From contig NZ_CP160205.1 in NCBI RefSeq assembly GCF_041080815.1, forward strand, positions 2,170,001-2,234,000: a stretch of DNA of 64,000 nt. Direction: 5' to 3'. Positions 1 to 9,488 of the stretch are shown here, piece after piece. The stretch comes from Mucilaginibacter yixingensis (GTDB taxonomy: Bacteria > Bacteroidota > Bacteroidia > Sphingobacteriales > Sphingobacteriaceae). Positions within the stretch are counted from its first letter, which is position 1. Each line of letters opens with the position of its first letter. The notes beneath the pieces are model-generated. The model was not told the origin of the DNA. It was given only the letters and a program-made list of their open reading frames with translations, and searched no databases. The translations under genes and the position numbers were made by a program.

Positions 1-35
1 GATTATTAAATAGACCGAATTATAAAATTATACCG

Positions 36-1139
36 ATGATGTTTTTGAGAAGATTATCCCTTTTGATGTTGCTGGCTGTAAACCTGCCATGCCTGGCATC
101 AGCTAATCGTACCAAAACCGATAGCCTGACCCGGGTGATGGAGAAGGTGTACAACTGGCAATGGAACAACCTGGAAACCAACGGCTGGAAACGCAGAAAA
201 ACCGATTGGACCTACGGCGTTATGTATGCCGGTATGATGGATTGGGCGCGTTTCTCTCCCGATAAAACCTATCTGAACAACCTGGTATCGGTAGGCAACA
301 GTATTGACTGGCGCATTGGTCCGGAGCGTTCTTTTGCTGATGATTACTGCATCGGTCAAACTTATGCCGAGTTATCGGCCATCAATAAAGATCCAAGATA
401 CATTCAGGATTTCCGTAAGATGGCAGACAGCCTGGTGCAGGCAGACCATAGCGAATCACTGCTGTGGGTAAAAAACATCCACACCCGCGAGTGGGCCTGG
501 TGCGATGCCCTGTTTATGGGCCCTGCTGCCTTAGGACAATTGTCTAAAGCTACTGGCGACAAGCGCTACCGTGATCTGGCCGTTTCGCTGTGGTGGAAGA
601 CCACTAACTATCTGTATGACAAAAACGAAAGACTGTTTTATCGCGATAGCCGCTATTTTGATAAACAAGAGAAAAACGGCACCAAAGTATTCTGGAGCCG
701 CGGCAACGGCTGGGTACTGGCCGGCTTAGTTAGACTACTGGAAACCATACCGTCAAACGATAAAGCACGCAAGCCGTTGATAAAACTTTATCAGCAAATG
801 GCTGGCAGAGTTGCTGCCTTGCAGCAGGCTGATGGAACCTGGCACGCCAGCTTGCTCGATCCGCAGAGTTATCCAAATAAAGAAACCAGCGGTACCGGTC
901 TGTTCTGCTTTGCTTTGGCTTATGGTATTAACCATCACCTGCTGCCGTCAAAACAATACCTGCCGGTGGTTAACAAGGCTTGGGCTGCGTTGGTATCTTC
1001 GGTACATCCTGATGGCAAACTGGGTTATGTACAGCCGGTAGGCGCATCGCCTGATAAGGTGACTTATGACGATACGGATGTTTACGGTCCGGGCGCCTTT
1101 TTAATGGCGGGCGTACAAATGGCCGCATTGCAGAAATAA
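36..1139 (+). CDS. GH105 unsaturated uronyl (rhamnogalacturonyl-type) hydrolase
   Basis: Predicted periplasmic hydrolase that removes the 4,5-unsaturated uronic acid left on the non-reducing end of oligosaccharides by a polysaccharide lyase. The 367-residue length fits a single (alpha/alpha)6 barrel. A signal peptide covers about residues 1-23. Family hallmarks are ADDYCIGQTY (101-110), WAWCDALFMGP (153-163), where D157 sits at the expected general-acid position, and WSRGNGWV (220-227). It starts a run of + strand genes that includes a PL8 lyase at 13927, which would generate its substrate. GH105 is best known on rhamnogalacturonan, but members act on other unsaturated uronides, so specificity is open; GH88 is the nearest alternative. 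The ATG pair at 36/39 makes the start ambiguous by one codon. Confidence 0.88.
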   Translation: MMFLRRLSLLMLLAVNLPCLASANRTKTDSLTRVMEKVYNWQWNNLETNGWKRRKTDWTYGVMYAGMMDWARFSPDKTYLNNLVSVGNSIDWRIGPERSFADDYCIGQTYAELSAINKDPRYIQDFRKMADSLVQADHSESLLWVKNIHTREWAWCDALFMGPAALGQLSKATGDKRYRDLAVSLWWKTTNYLYDKNERLFYRDSRYFDKQEKNGTKVFWSRGNGWVLAGLVRLLETIPSNDKARKPLIKLYQQMAGRVAALQQADGTWHASLLDPQSYPNKETSGTGLFCFALAYGINHHLLPSKQYLPVVNKAWAALVSSVHPDGKLGYVQPVGASPDKVTYDDTDVYGPGAFLMAGVQMAALQK

Positions 1140-1173
1140 TAAACTGATTTGAACTTATAAACGGGAAGAACTC

Positions 1174-2256
1174 ATGTCTGAGCGCAAAATAACCATCAAA
1201 GATATTGCTGAGAAAGCAAAGGTCTCAACCGGTACGGTAGATCGTGTCATCCATAAGCGTGGCCGCGTATCGCCTGATGTAGAGGAGCGTGTGCTTAAGA
1301 TCCTTCAAAAGATGGATTATGAGCCCAACTTTATTGCCCGCGCGCTGGGATCTAAAAAGCAGGTGGCCGTTGCGGCCCTTGTCCCCGATGGTCAGTATGA
1401 CGTGTATTGGACAGATCCGTTTGAAGGCATAAAACGTGCCGAGCGCGATCTGAAGCAGTATGGTGTTAACGTTAAGTTCTTTTTGTTTAATCAATTTGAT
1501 GCGGCTTCATTTGTGCAGCAGGCAAAATTATTGACAGATAGCGAGCCGGATGGCATCATTGTATCACCGGTTTTCTACCGCGAGGTGATGCCTTTCTTTA
1601 AGATCTGGAAAGACCGGAAAATCCCGTTTGTACTGTTTAATACCCAGATCTCTGATATCTATCCGCTGTGCTACGTAGGGCAGGACTCGTACCAAAGCGG
1701 TATGCTGGCCGCCCGACTGGTACACACCAGTATGCCTGAAGCAGGTGCGGTGCTGATAGTGCACTTTGACGAGGATATTTCTAACGCCTTCCACTTGAAA
1801 CAAAAAGAAAGCGGCTTTAGAAACTACTTTGTGCAGAATCAGCTGGACGATTACCGCCTGATGAAGGAAGACATGAATGGCGAGGATTACTCATTGTTCA
1901 AAGCACAGATGGATAAGATCATCGATCATAATCCTTTCCTCAAATTCATTTACGTAACCACGTCTAAGGCCTATAAGATTGCCACCTATTTGAAAGAGCG
2001 CCGTATAAACGACATCAAAATAATAGGGTATGACCTGGTGCCGCAGAACATCAAGTTTCTGCAAAGCGGGGGGATTACTTTCCTCATCAATCAGAACGCA
2101 AAAGGGCAGGGGTTCTGGAGCCTGCAGCTGATTTCAGAACACCTGGTGCTGAAAAAAGATATCCCAATGATGAAGTACCTGCCGCTGGATATTATTGTGA
2201 AAGAAAACGTCAATTATTTCACCGGAGAGGATACCGATTTTACAGATATGAGTTAA
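1174..2256 (+). CDS. LacI/GalR-family transcriptional regulator
   Basis: DNA-binding regulator, probably sugar-responsive. Residues 6-55 form the LacI headpiece (ITIKDIAEKAKVSTGTVDRV, then a hinge-like YEPNFIARALGS). Residues 62-345 form a periplasmic-binding-protein-like effector domain of the kind seen in Bacteroidota regulators (segments VAVAALVPDGQYD and IKIIGYDLVPQN). Length of 360 residues is normal. It lies 34 nt after the GH105 gene and before the GH3/amino-sugar genes, so it likely controls this cassette. A palindrome, AATCGATT at 2273-2280, follows its stop and precedes the GH3 gene; LacI proteins typically bind palindromes with a central CG, so this may be an operator. The effector is unknown. 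Confidence 0.9.
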   Translation: MSERKITIKDIAEKAKVSTGTVDRVIHKRGRVSPDVEERVLKILQKMDYEPNFIARALGSKKQVAVAALVPDGQYDVYWTDPFEGIKRAERDLKQYGVNVKFFLFNQFDAASFVQQAKLLTDSEPDGIIVSPVFYREVMPFFKIWKDRKIPFVLFNTQISDIYPLCYVGQDSYQSGMLAARLVHTSMPEAGAVLIVHFDEDISNAFHLKQKESGFRNYFVQNQLDDYRLMKEDMNGEDYSLFKAQMDKIIDHNPFLKFIYVTTSKAYKIATYLKERRINDIKIIGYDLVPQNIKFLQSGGITFLINQNAKGQGFWSLQLISEHLVLKKDIPMMKYLPLDIIVKENVNYFTGEDTDFTDMS

Positions 2257-2272
2257 GCCAAAAAAGATTAGT

Positions 2273-2280
2273 AATCGATT
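2273..2280. promoter_or_regulatory. Candidate LacI-type operator core (AATCGATT)
   Basis: Perfect 8-nt palindrome with a central CG step in the 84-nt gap between the LacI-family gene and the GH3 start. The same core sits inside a 14-nt palindrome upstream of susC at 39937-39950. Short palindromes occur by chance, so this is a weak call based on position and the type of regulator next door. Confidence 0.3.
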
Positions 2281-2340
2281 TAAAAGATGAATTTGCGTGT
2301 CCGCACACGCATTTGTGATGTACTTATAATCAATAACATA

Positions 2341-4746
2341 ATGCAACTGCACATCAATAAGATAAAAACGTTTTTAACCAGCCTGCTTGCCCTGCTGATG
2401 CTGGCCGGCGTGGCTCATGCTCAATCTGCCAAAAGCATCTATAAAAAAGGCTGGATTGACCTGAATAAAAATGGGAAGAAAGACGTTTACGAAGATCCGT
2501 CACGCAGCATCAATGAGCGCGTGGCCGACCTGATCTCGCAGATGACGCTGGAAGAGAAAACCTGCCAGATGGCTACGCTCTATGGCTGGAAACGCATCTT
2601 AAAAGACTCATTACCCACACCCGCCTGGAAAAACGAAATATGGAAAGACGGCATTGCCAATATTGATGAGCACCTGAACGGCTTTATTGGCTGGGGTAAA
2701 ACATCAAACTCCATATTGGTTACCAACCTGGAAAAACACGTTTGGGCCATGAATGAGACCCAGCGCTTCTTTATTGAACAAACCCGTTTGGGTATCCCTG
2801 CCGATTTTACCAACGAGGGCATCCGCGGGGTAGAGGCCTATGAGGCTACCGCTTTCCCAACCCAACTTAACATGGGCATGACCTGGGACAAAGATTTGGT
2901 TTATCAGGAAGGATTAATTACCGGCAAAGAGGCACGGGCGTTGGGGTATACTAACGTATATGCGCCCATCCTCGATGTTGCGCGCGACCAGCGTTGGGGA
3001 CGTCTGGAAGAATCGTACGGTGAAGATCCTTACCTGGTGGCCCGGCTGGGCGTAGCCATGGCTACCGGCATGCAAGATCATAACCAAATTGCATCAACCG
3101 TAAAACACTTTGCCGTTTACAGTGCCAACAAAGGCGCCCGCGAAGGCCTGGCCCGCACTGACCCACAGGTAGCGCCGCGAGAGGTAGAGAATGTTTTGCT
3201 TTATCCCTTCAAACATGTGTTTAAAGAAGCCGCTCCGCTGGGGGTAATGAGTTCTTATAACGATTATGACGGCGTGCCCATCTCTGGCAGCGATTACTGG
3301 CTGATTAAACGCCTGCGCCAGGAAATGGGCTTTGCCGGCTACGTGGTAAGCGACAGCGACGCGCTGGAATACCTGTACAACAAACACCACGTTGCCGCCA
3401 GCCTGAAAGAAGCCGTTTACCAGGCATTTATGGCCGGTATGAACGTACGGACAACCTTCCGTGCGCCTGATAGCATTATTGTTTACCTGCGCCAATTGGT
3501 GCGCGAGAACCGCATCCCGATGGATACCATTAACAGTAGGGTTAAAGATGTGCTGCGAGTAAAATTTAAAGTGGGCATGTTTGATCATCCCTATGTAGAG
3601 AGTGCCGCTGCAAGCCGCAAATTGGTAAACAGCGCAGCCAATCAGGCGGTAGCTTTACGGGCATCGCTGGAAAGTATTGTATTGCTGAAAAACAAGGGCG
3701 ATATCCTGCCTTTGGCTAAAACACTTAATCGCGTGGCGGTTATCGGTCCCAATGCTACTAATGATAGCTATGCGCACACCCATTACGGTCCGTTGATGTC
3801 GCCAAGTGTAAATGTGCTGCAAGGCATTCAAAATAAATTGGGCGCAGCCAAAGTAAGCTACGCCAAAGGTGCCGATTTGGTAGATAAAACCTGGCCCGAA
3901 AGCGAGATATTGCCGCAACCGATGGATGCACAAGAGCAGGCCATGGTTGATTCTGCCGTGCAGGCCGCCCGTGCTGCCGATGTGGCTGTGGTGGTATTGG
4001 GTGGCAATACCCGTACCGCAGGCGAGAACAAAAGCCGTATCAGTTTGGATCTGCCGGGGCATCAGCTTGATCTCATCAAGGCTGTAAAAGCTACCGGCAA
4101 ACCCGTCGTTGTGGTGCTCATCGGCTCGCAACCGATGACCATCAACTGGATTGATAAATATGTAGATGGCATTATCTATGCCGGTTACCCGGGCGTAAAA
4201 GGCGGCACTGCCATTGCCGATGTGCTGTTTGGCGATTATAACCCGGGCGGTAAGCTCACACTCACTTTCCCTAAATCAGTTGGGCAGCTGCCGTTAAATT
4301 TCCCAACAAAACCTAACGCCCAGACCGACGAAGGTGAGGAAGCCAAAGCCAAAGGCCTGCTGTATCCGTTCGGCTTTGGTTTGAGTTATACCAGCTTTGT
4401 TTATAGCGATCTGAGTGTAGCACCTGTAGCGCAGGGCAGTAAAGACGATATCCGGGTATCGGTTGATATAACCAACACCGGCAAAGTGGCCGGCGATGAA
4501 GTGGTACAGATCTATATCCGCGATGTTTTAAGCTCAGTAACTACCTATGAAAAACTTTTAAAAGGATTTGAGCGCGTGCACTTGGCAGCAGGCGAGAAAC
4601 GCACGCTGCACTTCAGCATCCCACAAGAGGAATTGAAGCTATACAACCGCAGCATGGCCTTTGTACTGGAGCCGGGCGAGTTTAAAGTGATGGCTGGTTC
4701 GTCATCGGCAGATATCAGGCAAACGGCTAGCTTTTTTATCAAATAG
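2341..4746 (+). CDS. GH3 glycoside hydrolase (beta-glucosidase/beta-xylosidase type)
   Basis: Secreted exo-acting beta-glycosidase of the three-domain BglX-like type. The ATG at 2341 is preferred over the upstream in-frame ATG at 2287 because it begins a clean signal peptide (MQLHINKIKTF... ending AHAQ). Domains in order: TIM barrel with MTLEEKTCQM, the KHFAVYSANKG segment and the nucleophile region VVSDSDALEYLY; alpha/beta sandwich with the acid/base-type segment AGENKSRISLDLPGHQ; and a C-terminal fibronectin type III-like domain after FGFGLSYTSF. The SDSDA nucleophile motif differs from the SDWG/SDYG of many beta-glucosidases, which suggests a distinct subgroup. It lacks the NagZ hexosaminidase motif. 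Sugar specificity cannot be fixed from sequence. Confidence 0.88.
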   Translation: MQLHINKIKTFLTSLLALLMLAGVAHAQSAKSIYKKGWIDLNKNGKKDVYEDPSRSINERVADLISQMTLEEKTCQMATLYGWKRILKDSLPTPAWKNEIWKDGIANIDEHLNGFIGWGKTSNSILVTNLEKHVWAMNETQRFFIEQTRLGIPADFTNEGIRGVEAYEATAFPTQLNMGMTWDKDLVYQEGLITGKEARALGYTNVYAPILDVARDQRWGRLEESYGEDPYLVARLGVAMATGMQDHNQIASTVKHFAVYSANKGAREGLARTDPQVAPREVENVLLYPFKHVFKEAAPLGVMSSYNDYDGVPISGSDYWLIKRLRQEMGFAGYVVSDSDALEYLYNKHHVAASLKEAVYQAFMAGMNVRTTFRAPDSIIVYLRQLVRENRIPMDTINSRVKDVLRVKFKVGMFDHPYVESAAASRKLVNSAANQAVALRASLESIVLLKNKGDILPLAKTLNRVAVIGPNATNDSYAHTHYGPLMSPSVNVLQGIQNKLGAAKVSYAKGADLVDKTWPESEILPQPMDAQEQAMVDSAVQAARAADVAVVVLGGNTRTAGENKSRISLDLPGHQLDLIKAVKATGKPVVVVLIGSQPMTINWIDKYVDGIIYAGYPGVKGGTAIADVLFGDYNPGGKLTLTFPKSVGQLPLNFPTKPNAQTDEGEEAKAKGLLYPFGFGLSYTSFVYSDLSVAPVAQGSKDDIRVSVDITNTGKVAGDEVVQIYIRDVLSSVTTYEKLLKGFERVHLAAGEKRTLHFSIPQEELKLYNRSMAFVLEPGEFKVMAGSSSADIRQTASFFIK

Positions 4747-4825
4747 GTCAATTATAAATTGTTCAACCCTGTCCATAACCTGTCACCCCGGAAGAACTAT
4801 AGTTTTTTGAATACTTAAGAAAAAT

Positions 4826-6745
4826 ATGTCACGATTAAATCTCTTAGAAGAAACCAGGTACGAAAAATTGCCTGTAACCGTATTTGCCAATCAGGTTGAA
4901 GCCAGCAAAGCCGTAGCCCGTCGTATAGCCGACGTGATACTGGCCAAACAGCAAAAAGGCGAGCAAGCCGTATTGGGTCTGGCCACCGGCGTTACCCCCA
5001 TACAGGTTTACCAGGAGCTGGTGCGCCTGCACCGAGAGGAAGGGCTGAGCTTTAAAAACGTAGTCACCTTTAACCTGGATGAGTATTACCCCATGCAGCC
5101 CGACGCCGAGCAAAGCTATGTAAGCTTTATGAATGGCCATCTGTTTGATCATGTGGATATCGATAAGGCTAACGTCAATATTCCCGACGGTGCCATTTCA
5201 AGGGATAAGGTAGAGGCCTATTGTTTGGCTTATGAGCAAAAGATCAACGCTTACAAGGGACTAGATATACAGCTGCTGGGCATCGGTCGTACCGGTCACA
5301 TTGGTTTCAATGAGCCGGGTTCGGCGCCAAACTCAGGTACACGACTGGTTACGCTGAACGACCTGACCCGCAGTGATGCCGCCCGCGATTTTGGCGGTAA
5401 AGAGAATGTACCTACCAAAGCCATCACCATGGGTGTAGGTACTATCTTCAAAGCCCGAGAGATTATCCTGATGGCCTGGAACACTAAAAAGGCCAGCATC
5501 ATCAAGAAAGCGGTAGAAGGCGAGATTTCTTCGGATGTACCTGCAACCTTCCTGCAACTATCAGACCACGTAGAGTTTATTGTAGACCAGGGCGCCGCCA
5601 GCGACTTGACCCGCTTTAATACCCCATGGCTGGTGAAAGACTGCGTTTGGAATACCGAGCTGATCAAGAAAGCGGTGATCTGGTTGGCCAAAACATTGAA
5701 AAAGCCAATCCTGAAACTAACCGAAGACGATTATAACAACCACGGCATGGCCCAATTGGCTACGGAACAAGGCCCGGTTTACAACATCAACATTGATATT
5801 TTTAACAAGGTACAACATACCATCACCGGCTGGCCGGGTGGCAAACCTGAAGCAGACGATAGTCAGCGTCCGGAGCGTGCGCAGCCGGCAAAAAAACGCT
5901 CGATTGTTTTCTCACCACACCCTGACGATGACGTGATCTCGATGGGCGGCACCTTCATTCGCCTGGCAGATCAGGGACACGAGGTGCATGTAGCCTACCA
6001 AACATCTGGCAACACCGCTGTGTGGGATGACGATGTGCTGCGCTACGTTGAGTTTAACATTGATTTTGAAAAGAGCCAGGGTCGTGACACCTCGGTGTTG
6101 GAAGCCTCCTACAACGAGATGCGTGCCTTCTTCAAAACCAAACAACCTAATCAGACCGATCCTAAAGCAGTGCAAACCATCAAAGGGCTGATCCGCAAAG
6201 GCGAAGCTATTGCAGGCGCCCGTTTCGCCGGATTACCGGACGATCGCATCCACTTCCAGGCACTGCCTTTCTACGACAGGCTGAAAACCAGCAAAAAGGT
6301 AAGCTTTGAAGACGATATCACCAAAACCATGGAACTATTGCGCGCCATTAAACCGCACCAGGTATTTGCCGCCGGCGATTTTGCCGACCCGCATGGTACC
6401 CATAAAGTTTGTTTCGATATCATTCTGCAAGCGCTAACCCGCCTCAAAGCAACCGACGAGTGGGTGAAAGACTGTTGGTTATGGCTGTACCGCGGCGCAT
6501 GGCACGAGTTTGAGATCCACGAGATTGAGATGGCTGTGCCGCTGTCGCCTGAGGAAGTGTATCGCAAGCGCCTGGCTATTTTCAAGCATCAGTCGCAAAA
6601 AGATTTGCCAGTGTTCCCGGGTGATGACGCCCGCGAGTTCTGGGTAAGAGCAGAAGATCGCACCAGCGAAACCGCCCGTGCCTATGACGAACTGGGCCTG
6701 GCCAATTACGAGGCCATTGAGGCCTTTAAAAGATGGATATTTTAA
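4826..6745 (+). CDS. NagB-like glucosamine-6-phosphate deaminase domain fused to PIG-L/LmbE deacetylase-like domain
   Basis: Cytoplasmic 639-residue two-domain protein. Residues 15-290 are NagB-like (GLATGVTPIQVYQEL, NLDEYYP with D85, GIGRTGHIGFNEPGS). Residues 355-639 are a PIG-L/LmbE zinc deacetylase-like domain with HPDDD at 365-369 and a later DPHGTH motif. The arrangement is known in Bacteroidota (Bacteroides BT_0258-like proteins). In E. coli NagB the motif reads NDGHIAFNEP with catalytic Asp141; here that position is Thr156, while H158 and E163 are kept, so ordinary deaminase activity is not assured. An attractive inference is a combined deacetylase and deaminase/isomerase acting on an N-acetylhexosamine phosphate, since no NagA is present. 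The transporter and kinase-like genes follow directly. Confidence 0.88.
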   Translation: MSRLNLLEETRYEKLPVTVFANQVEASKAVARRIADVILAKQQKGEQAVLGLATGVTPIQVYQELVRLHREEGLSFKNVVTFNLDEYYPMQPDAEQSYVSFMNGHLFDHVDIDKANVNIPDGAISRDKVEAYCLAYEQKINAYKGLDIQLLGIGRTGHIGFNEPGSAPNSGTRLVTLNDLTRSDAARDFGGKENVPTKAITMGVGTIFKAREIILMAWNTKKASIIKKAVEGEISSDVPATFLQLSDHVEFIVDQGAASDLTRFNTPWLVKDCVWNTELIKKAVIWLAKTLKKPILKLTEDDYNNHGMAQLATEQGPVYNINIDIFNKVQHTITGWPGGKPEADDSQRPERAQPAKKRSIVFSPHPDDDVISMGGTFIRLADQGHEVHVAYQTSGNTAVWDDDVLRYVEFNIDFEKSQGRDTSVLEASYNEMRAFFKTKQPNQTDPKAVQTIKGLIRKGEAIAGARFAGLPDDRIHFQALPFYDRLKTSKKVSFEDDITKTMELLRAIKPHQVFAAGDFADPHGTHKVCFDIILQALTRLKATDEWVKDCWLWLYRGAWHEFEIHEIEMAVPLSPEEVYRKRLAIFKHQSQKDLPVFPGDDAREFWVRAEDRTSETARAYDELGLANYEAIEAFKRWIF

Positions 6746-6762
6746 TTAAATACTAAAGCATC

Positions 6763-8061
6763 ATGACAACTGAAACAACCACAGCACCAGTACCGGTAAT
6801 TACTACCGCGAAAGAGAAAAGCGGCGTTCCGCCCATTCTCATCATCGGTGTATTGTTCTTCATCTTCGGTTTTGTTACCTGGCTCAATTCGGTACTCATC
6901 CCGTACCTCAAAATGGCCTGCGAGTTGAACAACCTGGAATCGTACCTGGTGGCAGGGGCTTTTTACATCTCTTATTTTGTAATGGCCATCCCATCGGGTG
7001 CCTTGCTCAAATATACCGGCTTTAAAAAAGGGATGGCGCTGGGCCTGCTGGTAATGGCTGTGGGGGCGCTGGTGTTTATCCCGGCGGCAACCACCAGGAT
7101 CTACCTGTTGTTTTTGCTGGGGTTGTTTATCCAGGGTACAGGTTTGGCCATTTTGCAAACAGCGGCCAATCCGTACATCACGGTACTTGGTCCGCCAGAG
7201 AGTGCGGCCCGCCGTATCAGTATTATGGGCATCTGTAATAAAGTTGCAGGCGCCATAGCCCCGGTAGTACTGGGCGCGGTAACCCTGAAAGGAGCCGATG
7301 AGCTGAAAGTACGCCTGCTCACTATGGACGACGTGCAGCGCGCCGCCGCCCTGAATGAGCTTTCGGCCAGGGTAATTATGCCATACATCATCATGATTGT
7401 GGTGCTGCTGGCACTGGCGCTGTGGGTGTTCCGCTCACCACTGCCCGAGATTGATACCGAGCACGAGAGCGAAGAACTACTATTAGCCAACAGCAACAAA
7501 CACAGTGTGTTTCAGTTTCCGCATTTGCTGCTGGGTGTGCTGGCTATGTTCCTGTACGTGGGCGTAGAAGTGATGGCTGGCGATACCATTATCAGCTATG
7601 GCGTTTCGCAAGGTATCAGTCTGGCTACGGCCCGCTTCTTTTCTACCATCACGCTTTCCTGCATGATTGTGGGCTACCTGGCGGGCATCATCTGTATCCC
7701 GCGCTTTTTTAGTCAGGAGAAGGCGCTGCGCGTTTCGGCATTGTTGGGCGTGGTGTTTGGTCTGCTGGCCGTGTTTACCCATGGCATGGCATCGGTATTG
7801 TTTATTGCCTTGATGGGCCTGGCCAACTCGCTGATGTGGCCTGCGCTATGGCCGTTGGCATTGGCAGGTTTGGGCAGGTTCACCAAGATTGGTTCCTCGC
7901 TGCTTATTATGGGTATTGCCGGTGGTGCAGTTCTGCCGCTGCTATATGGTGCCCTGGCCGATGCTTATAACACGCAGCATGCTTACCTCATTATGGTACC
8001 GGCTTACCTGTTTATCTGGTACTATGCCGTTATCGGCCACAAGATTAAAAGTAAATCCTAA
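6763..8061 (+). CDS. FucP-type MFS sugar transporter
   Basis: Inner-membrane major facilitator superfamily importer of the FucP/GluP branch (fucose, glucose/galactose, N-acetylhexosamine:H+ symporters). The 432 residues form about 12 hydrophobic helices starting at residue 25. FucP-like features include FGFVTWLNSVLIPYLK near the first helix, GLFIQGTGLAILQTAANPYI and the late ANSLMWPALWPLAL segment. It starts 17 nt after the NagB/PIG-L gene and precedes glmM, so it probably imports the monosaccharide (N-acetylhexosamine, possibly fucose) released by the periplasmic enzymes of this cassette. Confidence 0.88.
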   Translation: MTTETTTAPVPVITTAKEKSGVPPILIIGVLFFIFGFVTWLNSVLIPYLKMACELNNLESYLVAGAFYISYFVMAIPSGALLKYTGFKKGMALGLLVMAVGALVFIPAATTRIYLLFLLGLFIQGTGLAILQTAANPYITVLGPPESAARRISIMGICNKVAGAIAPVVLGAVTLKGADELKVRLLTMDDVQRAAALNELSARVIMPYIIMIVVLLALALWVFRSPLPEIDTEHESEELLLANSNKHSVFQFPHLLLGVLAMFLYVGVEVMAGDTIISYGVSQGISLATARFFSTITLSCMIVGYLAGIICIPRFFSQEKALRVSALLGVVFGLLAVFTHGMASVLFIALMGLANSLMWPALWPLALAGLGRFTKIGSSLLIMGIAGGAVLPLLYGALADAYNTQHAYLIMVPAYLFIWYYAVIGHKIKSKS

Positions 8062-8090
8062 AAGCAATCCCATTTATAAAAAGACTAATA

Positions 8091-9482
8091 ATGACACTTA
8101 TAAAATCCATATCAGGCATCAGAGGCACCATCGGAGGCAGCGCCGGCAATGGCTTAACCCCTTTTGATATCCTGAAATATACAGCAGCTTTCGGCCAGTG
8201 GGCGGTGAGCAAAACCGGTATTAAAACCATCGTGATCGGCAGAGATGCACGCATCTCTGGCCCCATGGTAAGCAGCCTGGTGGTAGGCACGCTGCAAAGC
8301 CTGGGCATTGACGTGGTCGATCTTGGCCTGTCAACCACGCCGACGGTAGAAATGGCTGTTCCGGCTGAAAAAGCCGCAGGTGGTATCATCCTTACCGCCA
8401 GCCACAACCCTAAAGAATGGAACGCACTGAAGCTGCTTAACCACAAAGGCGAGTTCATCAGCGCGGCAGATGGGGCGGAAGTGCTGGCTTTGGCCGATAG
8501 CGGCGAGATCAATTTTGCTGAGGTAGACGATCTGGGTAAAGTAACCGTGGATGATACCTATCTGCAAAAGCACATTGACGCCATACTGGCCCTGCCGCTG
8601 GTAGATAAAGCAGCCATCGCGGCAGCAAACTTTAGCGTAGCGGTTGATGCGGTGAACTCCAGCGGTGGTTTTGCAGTGCCTGCCTTGCTTAACGCGTTGG
8701 GCGTGCAAACCATATACAAAGTAGCCTGCGAGCCGCATGGCAACTTTGAGCATAACCCAGAGCCGCTGCCCGCGCACTTGGCCGGTCTTTCCGCAGCAGT
8801 GACATTGAACTCGGCCCAACTGGGTATTGCGGTAGATCCTGATGTGGACCGCCTGTGTTTTGTATCCGAAGACGGCAGCATGTTTGGCGAAGAGTACACC
8901 CTGGTAGCCATTGCCGATTACATCCTGAAACATACGCCGGGCAATACGGTATCCAACCTGTCGTCCACCCGCGCCCTGCGCGATGTTACCCAAAACAGTG
9001 GTAATACCTACACCGCGGCAGCGGTAGGCGAGGTGAATGTGATAGAAGCCATGAAAGCCACCAACGCCATCATCGGCGGCGAGGGCAACGGCGGGGTGAT
9101 CTATCCCGAGCTGCATTACGGTCGTGATGCGCTGGTGGGTATCGCCCTGTTCCTGTCGCATCTGGCGCATGAGCAAAAATCACTGTCGGTGCTAAAAGCT
9201 CAGTATCCGGTTTACTTCATGTCGAAAAACAAGATCACGCTGGAGGAGGGTATGGACGTGGGCAGCCTGCTGGATAGCATGAGCGAGAAATACAAAGACA
9301 CCCCGCAGAACACCATCGATGGCGTAAAGATCGACTTTCAGGATGGCTGGGCACACCTGCGCCGGTCAAACACCGAACCCATTGTAAGGATCTATACCGA
9401 GGCCGGCAGCCAGCAAGCGGCAGACCAGCTGGCCGAACAGATGATGAACGAACTGGAAGAACTGGCGGGCATTAAAGCATAA
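8091..9482 (+). CDS. glmM: Phosphoglucosamine mutase-like phosphohexomutase
   Basis: Cytoplasmic alpha-D-phosphohexomutase interconverting hexosamine 1- and 6-phosphates. The active-site serine loop is LTASHNPKEWNALK (S104), the metal-binding loop is DPDVDRL near residue 245, the sugar-recognition loop is GGEGNGGVI, and the C-terminal phosphate-binding part reads RRSNTEPIVRIYTEA. At 463 residues the length fits the GlmM/phosphomannomutase group. Between a sugar importer and galE/kinase genes it would link a kinase-made 1-phosphate to a 6-phosphate that the NagB/PIG-L fusion could use. It may be a dedicated catabolic paralogue, with the essential peptidoglycan GlmM encoded elsewhere; substrate preference is not readable from sequence. 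Confidence 0.85.
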   Translation: MTLIKSISGIRGTIGGSAGNGLTPFDILKYTAAFGQWAVSKTGIKTIVIGRDARISGPMVSSLVVGTLQSLGIDVVDLGLSTTPTVEMAVPAEKAAGGIILTASHNPKEWNALKLLNHKGEFISAADGAEVLALADSGEINFAEVDDLGKVTVDDTYLQKHIDAILALPLVDKAAIAAANFSVAVDAVNSSGGFAVPALLNALGVQTIYKVACEPHGNFEHNPEPLPAHLAGLSAAVTLNSAQLGIAVDPDVDRLCFVSEDGSMFGEEYTLVAIADYILKHTPGNTVSNLSSTRALRDVTQNSGNTYTAAAVGEVNVIEAMKATNAIIGGEGNGGVIYPELHYGRDALVGIALFLSHLAHEQKSLSVLKAQYPVYFMSKNKITLEEGMDVGSLLDSMSEKYKDTPQNTIDGVKIDFQDGWAHLRRSNTEPIVRIYTEAGSQQAADQLAEQMMNELEELAGIKA

Positions 9483-9488
9483 GCACCC

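Noticed and set aside
2287..2340. Upstream start of the first GH3 gene
   Set aside because: It would put 18 charged residues before a clean signal peptide that begins at 2341.
4826..6745. Possibility that the NagB/PIG-L fusion is a sequencing artefact joining two genes
   Set aside because: The linker is in frame with normal codon use and the same two-domain order is known in Bacteroidota proteins.
8331..9176. Long - strand open frame (281 codons) inside glmM
   Set aside because: Antisense shadow of a well-supported gene with no recognisable domain; typical of high-GC codon bias.
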